From JAYRWN01 sp041917975 (GTDB lineage Bacteria; Bacteroidota; Bacteroidia; Chitinophagales; Saprospiraceae): a stretch of DNA of 21,151 nt. The translations under genes and the position numbers were made by a program. The notes under the pieces were generated by a model. It had not been told where the DNA came from and ran no database searches. It saw only the letters and a program-made list of their open reading frames with translations. Position 1 is the first letter of the stretch. The number at the start of each line of letters is the position of its first letter. Below, in pieces: positions 17,610 to 21,151 of this stretch. The stretch lies in assembly GCA_041917975.1 (NCBI GenBank), contig JAYRWN010000417.1:1-21151 (forward strand), written 5' to 3'.

Positions 17610-18968
17610 ATGCCAGAAATCATCGGCCATCTGCATCCCTTAGTGGTGCATTTACCCATTGGTATTTTACTGCTGGCGGTTTTATTTATATTTCTTGGCC
17701 ACAGTCCTAAATATTATTTTGTGCAGGCAGTCGTGCCTTTAATGTTGTGGTTAGGTGCGATAAGTGCTATGATCGCTTGTATCACCGGGTGGTGGTTAGC
17801 CTGGAATGATGAACATACGCAGGCGGAAGTATTACCGCATCAATACGCAGGGTTTATCACGACCGGATTAGCTTTTTCCTTGGCTTATGTTTTTTCGAAA
17901 TTACAAGCAAAAAAAACAAAATTTTCTCGATGGGTTAATCCGCTGATAAGTGTTTGTTTAATTGTGGGAATAATCATTACCGGACACCGCGGCGCACTGA
18001 TGACTCACGGAGAAAATTATTTATCCTTTAATCCTGAGTTGCAGCAGAACTCTTCTGCACCGGTTGCTGATCCTCTCCTTTTTCAACACGTGATCAGGCC
18101 GCTATTACAAAAAAAATGCACCAAATGCCATCAGGAGCGCAAACGGAAAGGTGGCCTGGCCCTGCACACACTGGAGGCCGTACTGAAGGGAGGAAAAAAC
18201 GGCGCAGTGATCACGCCAAATATGCCGGAACAAAGTGAATTGATCCGCCGCATTTCTTTACCTGCGGACCACGAAGAATTTATGCCCAAAGGCAGTAAAA
18301 AAGCTTTAACCGCTGACGAAATAAAATTATGCACCTGGTGGATCAGTCAACAAATAAATCCCCCGGATATTTCTTTGGCTAAGCTGACTATTTCCGATTC
18401 AATCCAAAAAATTATATTAAAACAACTTCCGTATTTAAAGGCTATTTCTGCGTCCGGTTCAGCAGAGACGGAAATAAATACCATGCAGGCACCACCGGCG
18501 CAGGCAACCGATCTGGAGATCTTACGCACAGCAGGATTCCGGATTAAATTAATCCACCGTCAACCGGATTTATTAGATGTTGTATTACCTGCCGGCTCAG
18601 CCCATGCGGACGGAGAAATTGGTGAGAAAATAAAGTTGTTAAATAAAATTAAGGATAATATTTATTGGTTGGATCTTTCTAATTTGGAATTGACCGATGA
18701 GCACGTCAGGCTCCTTCCCCAATGTAATAATTTACAGCAATTGAATTTATCGCAAAATCTAGTGACGGATGCCCTGGGTGCAAAACTGAAGACGTTACCT
18801 CGTATGCGCAGTCTCATGGTGCATCACACGTTGATTACGTCCCGCCTCTTGGATGAAATAAACACAATTGAATCCTTAAAAAAAGTGTTTGTGTGGGGTA
18901 CTGCAATTTCTGCCGCGGATACTTTGAAAAACTTACATTTTGAGGTAGTTTTTGGAATGAGTAATTAG
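17610..18968 (+). CDS. Membrane cytochrome: DUF2231-like region, planctomycete-type cytochrome c and LRR-like tail
   Basis: A 452-residue protein. Residues 1-135 resemble DUF2231: HPLVVHLPIG near the start, and four hydrophobic segments at ~10-30, 38-63, 78-97 and 108-126 with several His residues that could hold haem b. A periplasmic cytochrome c region follows (~155-250) with the haem site CTKCH (Cys170, Cys173, His174), KGGLALHTLEAVLKGG, and Met225 in EFMPKGS as a possible axial ligand. The C-terminal ~110 residues show leucine-rich repeat periodicity (LDLSNLELTDEHVRLLP, LQQLNLSQNLVTD). It may receive electrons from the haem lipoprotein and pass them to the membrane; this is inferred. AAGGA four bases before ATG 17610 is a rare Shine-Dalgarno-like site here. 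It lies 16 bases after the DUF1501 gene and ends the operon. Confidence 0.88.
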   Translation: MPEIIGHLHPLVVHLPIGILLLAVLFIFLGHSPKYYFVQAVVPLMLWLGAISAMIACITGWWLAWNDEHTQAEVLPHQYAGFITTGLAFSLAYVFSKLQAKKTKFSRWVNPLISVCLIVGIIITGHRGALMTHGENYLSFNPELQQNSSAPVADPLLFQHVIRPLLQKKCTKCHQERKRKGGLALHTLEAVLKGGKNGAVITPNMPEQSELIRRISLPADHEEFMPKGSKKALTADEIKLCTWWISQQINPPDISLAKLTISDSIQKIILKQLPYLKAISASGSAETEINTMQAPPAQATDLEILRTAGFRIKLIHRQPDLLDVVLPAGSAHADGEIGEKIKLLNKIKDNIYWLDLSNLELTDEHVRLLPQCNNLQQLNLSQNLVTDALGAKLKTLPRMRSLMVHHTLITSRLLDEINTIESLKKVFVWGTAISAADTLKNLHFEVVFGMSN

Positions 18969-19221
18969 AAATATTGAGATTAGGGTCTTATCAATAAAAT
19001 GTTGAAAATAAATGGTAAAATAATTCATGTCCTTTCGATTTATTTATATTAGTAAATCTAATAACCCATTGGCAAATGACAAGGACCTATGTCATGCAGA
19101 ACATACACGTAGTTCGGCCTTATTCATTTTAGCTGAAAAGGGTTCAAAAATCCGTTAAGAACAAAATACTATTTTAACTTCTCCTTTTAATTAACTAAAT
19201 TCAGGCAAAAATCACTTTAGA
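18969..19221. other. Intergenic region before the RraA-like gene
   Basis: This AT-rich 253-base gap separates the cytochrome operon from the next gene, so the RraA-like gene probably has its own promoter. No strong terminator follows the cytochrome stop. A small perfect stem is present (TATTAG 19047-19052, loop TAAAT, CTAATA 19058-19063). No clear TTTG/TAnnTTTG pair was found. No ORF or RNA gene was recognised. Confidence 0.4.
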
Positions 19222-20166
19222 ATGATGGTGAAGTATTTTTTTGGAATGTTTTTGGTATGTCTGCAATTCGGTATCGGTGCCCAGCAAATTTCGAAAGACT
19301 ACCTGCTGTTGTTAACCCGGGAATGGACTGGCGAACGTTTTGAGGATGGCCGGCCCAAAGTATCTGACGAATATTTAAAACGCATGAAACTGGTTACCAT
19401 GGAGGAAGCCTGGGCTGTCTTGCGCAACGAAGGATACCACCACCAATATGAAGATGGCTGGCTGGTCATCCATCCGGACAGTGTATTAGTCGGGCGCGCC
19501 TTAACCGCCACCTTTATGCCCGGACGACCAGATGTGCAGAAAGCCATCGATGATAAAGGACACCAGCAGGATGGCCGGATCAAATCCCAAAACGCCTGGC
19601 CGGTACAAATGTTGGTGCCGGGAGATGTGTATGTGGCGGATCAGTTTGAAGCCCATGTAGATGGTCCAACCGTCGGGGACAACATCGGCAATGCCATCTA
19701 CGCCAATTCTGGTAATGGGATCGTCTACAACGGGGCCATCCGGGACATCGCCGGGCTAAAAGAACTGAGCGGGTTTACGGCCTACGTACGCAGCTACCAT
19801 CCTTCGCACCACCTTAACGACCCCAATAACCGGTTAAATACCACCCTGGTGGGATTAAACACACCCACCCGGATTGGAAAAGTCATGGTGATGCCCGGCG
19901 ATGTGGTTCTCGGACGCGACGGCGGCGTGATTTTTATTCCCCCACAATGCGTAGAAAAAGTAGTCACCACCTCCGAGATCGTACGCCTGCGTGACATGTT
20001 CGGTCACCAGCGGTTGCGCGAGAAAAAATACACCGCCGGACAGATCGACAATCGCTGGACGGACGACATCGAAAAGGATTTTTCACAATGGTTAAATGAG
20101 CATATCGATAAACTGCCCGTACCCAAAGAACAAATTCAGAAATTTTTAAAAACCAGAACCTGGTAA
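19222..20166 (+). CDS. Exported RraA/HMG-aldolase-like protein
   Basis: A 314-residue protein with a signal peptide (MMVKYFFGMF...CLQFGIGA, cut before QQ), unusual for a family that is mainly cytoplasmic. The RraA-like core is at ~130-275: PGDVYVAD (133-140), GDNIGNAIYANSGNGIVYNG (152-171) and AIRDI (172-176), with Arg174-Asp175 in the position used by 4-hydroxy-4-methyl-2-oxoglutarate aldolases to bind substrate and metal. MPGDVVLGRDGGVIFIP (~225-241) is also typical. A ~100-residue N-terminal extension precedes the core. Ribonuclease E inhibition is unlikely for an exported protein. A metal-dependent aldolase or decarboxylase acting on a 2-oxo acid is the better guess. The Tat-exported enolase-superfamily gene begins 20 bases downstream, so the two probably form one pathway. 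Confidence 0.85.
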   Translation: MMVKYFFGMFLVCLQFGIGAQQISKDYLLLLTREWTGERFEDGRPKVSDEYLKRMKLVTMEEAWAVLRNEGYHHQYEDGWLVIHPDSVLVGRALTATFMPGRPDVQKAIDDKGHQQDGRIKSQNAWPVQMLVPGDVYVADQFEAHVDGPTVGDNIGNAIYANSGNGIVYNGAIRDIAGLKELSGFTAYVRSYHPSHHLNDPNNRLNTTLVGLNTPTRIGKVMVMPGDVVLGRDGGVIFIPPQCVEKVVTTSEIVRLRDMFGHQRLREKKYTAGQIDNRWTDDIEKDFSQWLNEHIDKLPVPKEQIQKFLKTRTW

Positions 20167-20186
20167 AAATTTTAAAAACACAAGTC

Positions 20187-21151
20187 ATGCAGGTAAAACT
20201 TCACCGCCGCGATTTTTTGAAAAAAAGTGCCCTTCTGGGAGCTCTGGCACCGGGCTTGTCGTTCGCGAACGGCTACACCCAGGCCATAGAGCGTACCCCG
20301 CTGTCTTCTGCTCCGAGTGATCTGAAAATAACCAACGTGACCTGTGCTTTTATCCGGGGCGGGAATAGCGTCTTTGTCAAAATAGACACCAATCAGGATA
20401 TCTATGGGTTGGGCGAAGGAGTGGATGCCACGGTGGGATCTACCCATTTGGTGCAGCGTTTCAAACGTATGCTCCAGGATAAGAACCCGCTTAATGTGCA
20501 TCAACTGTTCGAAGAGATGCGCCGCGCCGGCGTATTTGGCGGGGCGCAGGCCGGCATGTATGTGGCCACCTTGTCCGCCGTGGAGTCCGCCTTATGGGAC
20601 CTGGCCGGCAAAGCACTAGGATTGCCTGTTTATCAATTGTTGGGCGGCAAATTCAGGGACAAAATCCGCGTATATTGTGATACCGCTTTGTACCAGAATA
20701 ATTTGCCGACACCGGCCGATTTTGCCGAAAATGCCAAAATGGCCAAGGATATGGGCTTTAATGCCATCAAATTCGATTTGGATCAGCGCAACGATCCCAG
20801 TAAATATGATTTGTACAATTGGACGGCCAGCCCAGGCGAACTGGAACGGATGTACAACCAACTGGCGGCGGCCCGGCAGGCGGTAGGACCCTATGTGGAT
20901 ATCTGTGCGGATATGCACGGCCGCTACGACACCACCACCGGGGAGCGGGTGGCCAAGATGGTCGAACCCTTGAACCTGATGTGGCTGGAAGAACCTATTC
21001 CCGCCGAGAATATTGATGCTTATCAAAAAATAACCGCGTCCACCAGTACACCCATTTGTGCCGGGGAAAATACTTATTTAGCTTACGGTTTCCGCGAGAT
21101 GCTGGAAAAAGGGGCCGTCGATATTATTATGCCGGATTTACAAAAGGCTGG
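20187..21151 (+). CDS. Tat-exported enolase-superfamily enzyme, probable acid-sugar dehydratase (3' partial)
   Basis: The frame starts at ATG 20187 and runs off the right edge after 321 codons; about 60-100 residues should be missing. A twin-arginine signal HRRDFLKKSALLGALAPG (residues 6-23) begins the protein. The N-terminal capping domain is ~45-145. The barrel has ALWDLAGKALGLPVYQLLGG (135-154), a KxD motif (Lys195, Asp197), and the metal ligands Asp242 in ADMHGR, Glu268 in WLEEP and Glu294 in CAGENTY. Asp242-x-His244 is the arrangement seen in galactonate and mannonate dehydratases, where the His is a catalytic base. The reaction would be loss of water from an aldonic or uronic acid to a 2-keto-3-deoxy acid. 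The C-terminal catalytic residues lie beyond the window, so the exact subgroup is open. It follows the RraA-like gene by 20 bases. Confidence 0.9.
   Translation, partial: MQVKLHRRDFLKKSALLGALAPGLSFANGYTQAIERTPLSSAPSDLKITNVTCAFIRGGNSVFVKIDTNQDIYGLGEGVDATVGSTHLVQRFKRMLQDKNPLNVHQLFEEMRRAGVFGGAQAGMYVATLSAVESALWDLAGKALGLPVYQLLGGKFRDKIRVYCDTALYQNNLPTPADFAENAKMAKDMGFNAIKFDLDQRNDPSKYDLYNWTASPGELERMYNQLAAARQAVGPYVDICADMHGRYDTTTGERVAKMVEPLNLMWLEEPIPAENIDAYQKITASTSTPICAGENTYLAYGFREMLEKGAVDIIMPDLQKA

Noticed and set aside
19222..20166. RraA as a regulator of ribonuclease E
   Set aside because: The protein has a signal peptide and the Arg-Asp pair of the aldolase branch, and its neighbour is a dehydratase-like enzyme, so a cytoplasmic RNA role is unlikely.

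Overview
The window reads as a chromosomal segment of a Bacteroidota member, most likely of the Saprospiria type. The pointers are a giant Cys-rich surface protein ending in a type IX secretion (T9SS) sorting domain, scarce Shine-Dalgarno sequences, a Bacteroidetes-like TAnnTTTG promoter box, and the gene content. No rRNA, tRNA, CRISPR array, transposase or phage gene was seen, and the assignment is an inference from protein families.

Layout. (1) 2-4294: the 3' part of a gene for a very large secreted protein with repeated Cys-rich beta-sandwich-like units, followed by a clear intrinsic terminator. (2) 4361-4945: an AT-rich gap between convergent genes, with small inverted repeats only. (3) 4946-7042, minus: an exported S9 family serine peptidase. 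(4) 7222-8787: a small membrane protein and a membrane-anchored family 2 glycosyltransferase. (5) 8943-10809: a polyphosphate kinase 2 gene facing a CHAD-domain gene, which looks like a polyphosphate synthesis and binding pair. (6) 10848-11208: decayed coding fragments followed by a 14-unit tandem array of the heptamer TAGTTCT. (7) 11208-12008, minus: a MOSC-domain protein. (8) 12135-18968: an exported DUF1349 protein and a tight three-gene set: a haem-binding lipoprotein with DUF1549, LamG-like and DUF1553 regions; a DUF1501 protein with a twin-arginine signal; and a membrane protein combining DUF2231, cytochrome c and leucine-rich-repeat-like parts. (9) 19222-21151: an exported RraA/HMG-aldolase-like protein followed by a twin-arginine enolase-superfamily enzyme cut by the window edge.

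How the genes may work together. The right half, from 12135 onward, codes on one strand, and every product has an export signal or membrane anchor. It combines sugar-binding folds (DUF1349, LamG-like), c-type haem sites, a DUF1501 enzyme-like protein, an aldolase-like protein and an acid-sugar dehydratase-like enzyme. The most interesting inference is an extracytoplasmic carbohydrate or sugar-acid oxidation and cleavage pathway. The families are known, but their joint function is not established. The second noteworthy unit is the PPK2/CHAD pair. The heptamer array and the fossil gene next to it are the clearest non-coding oddities.
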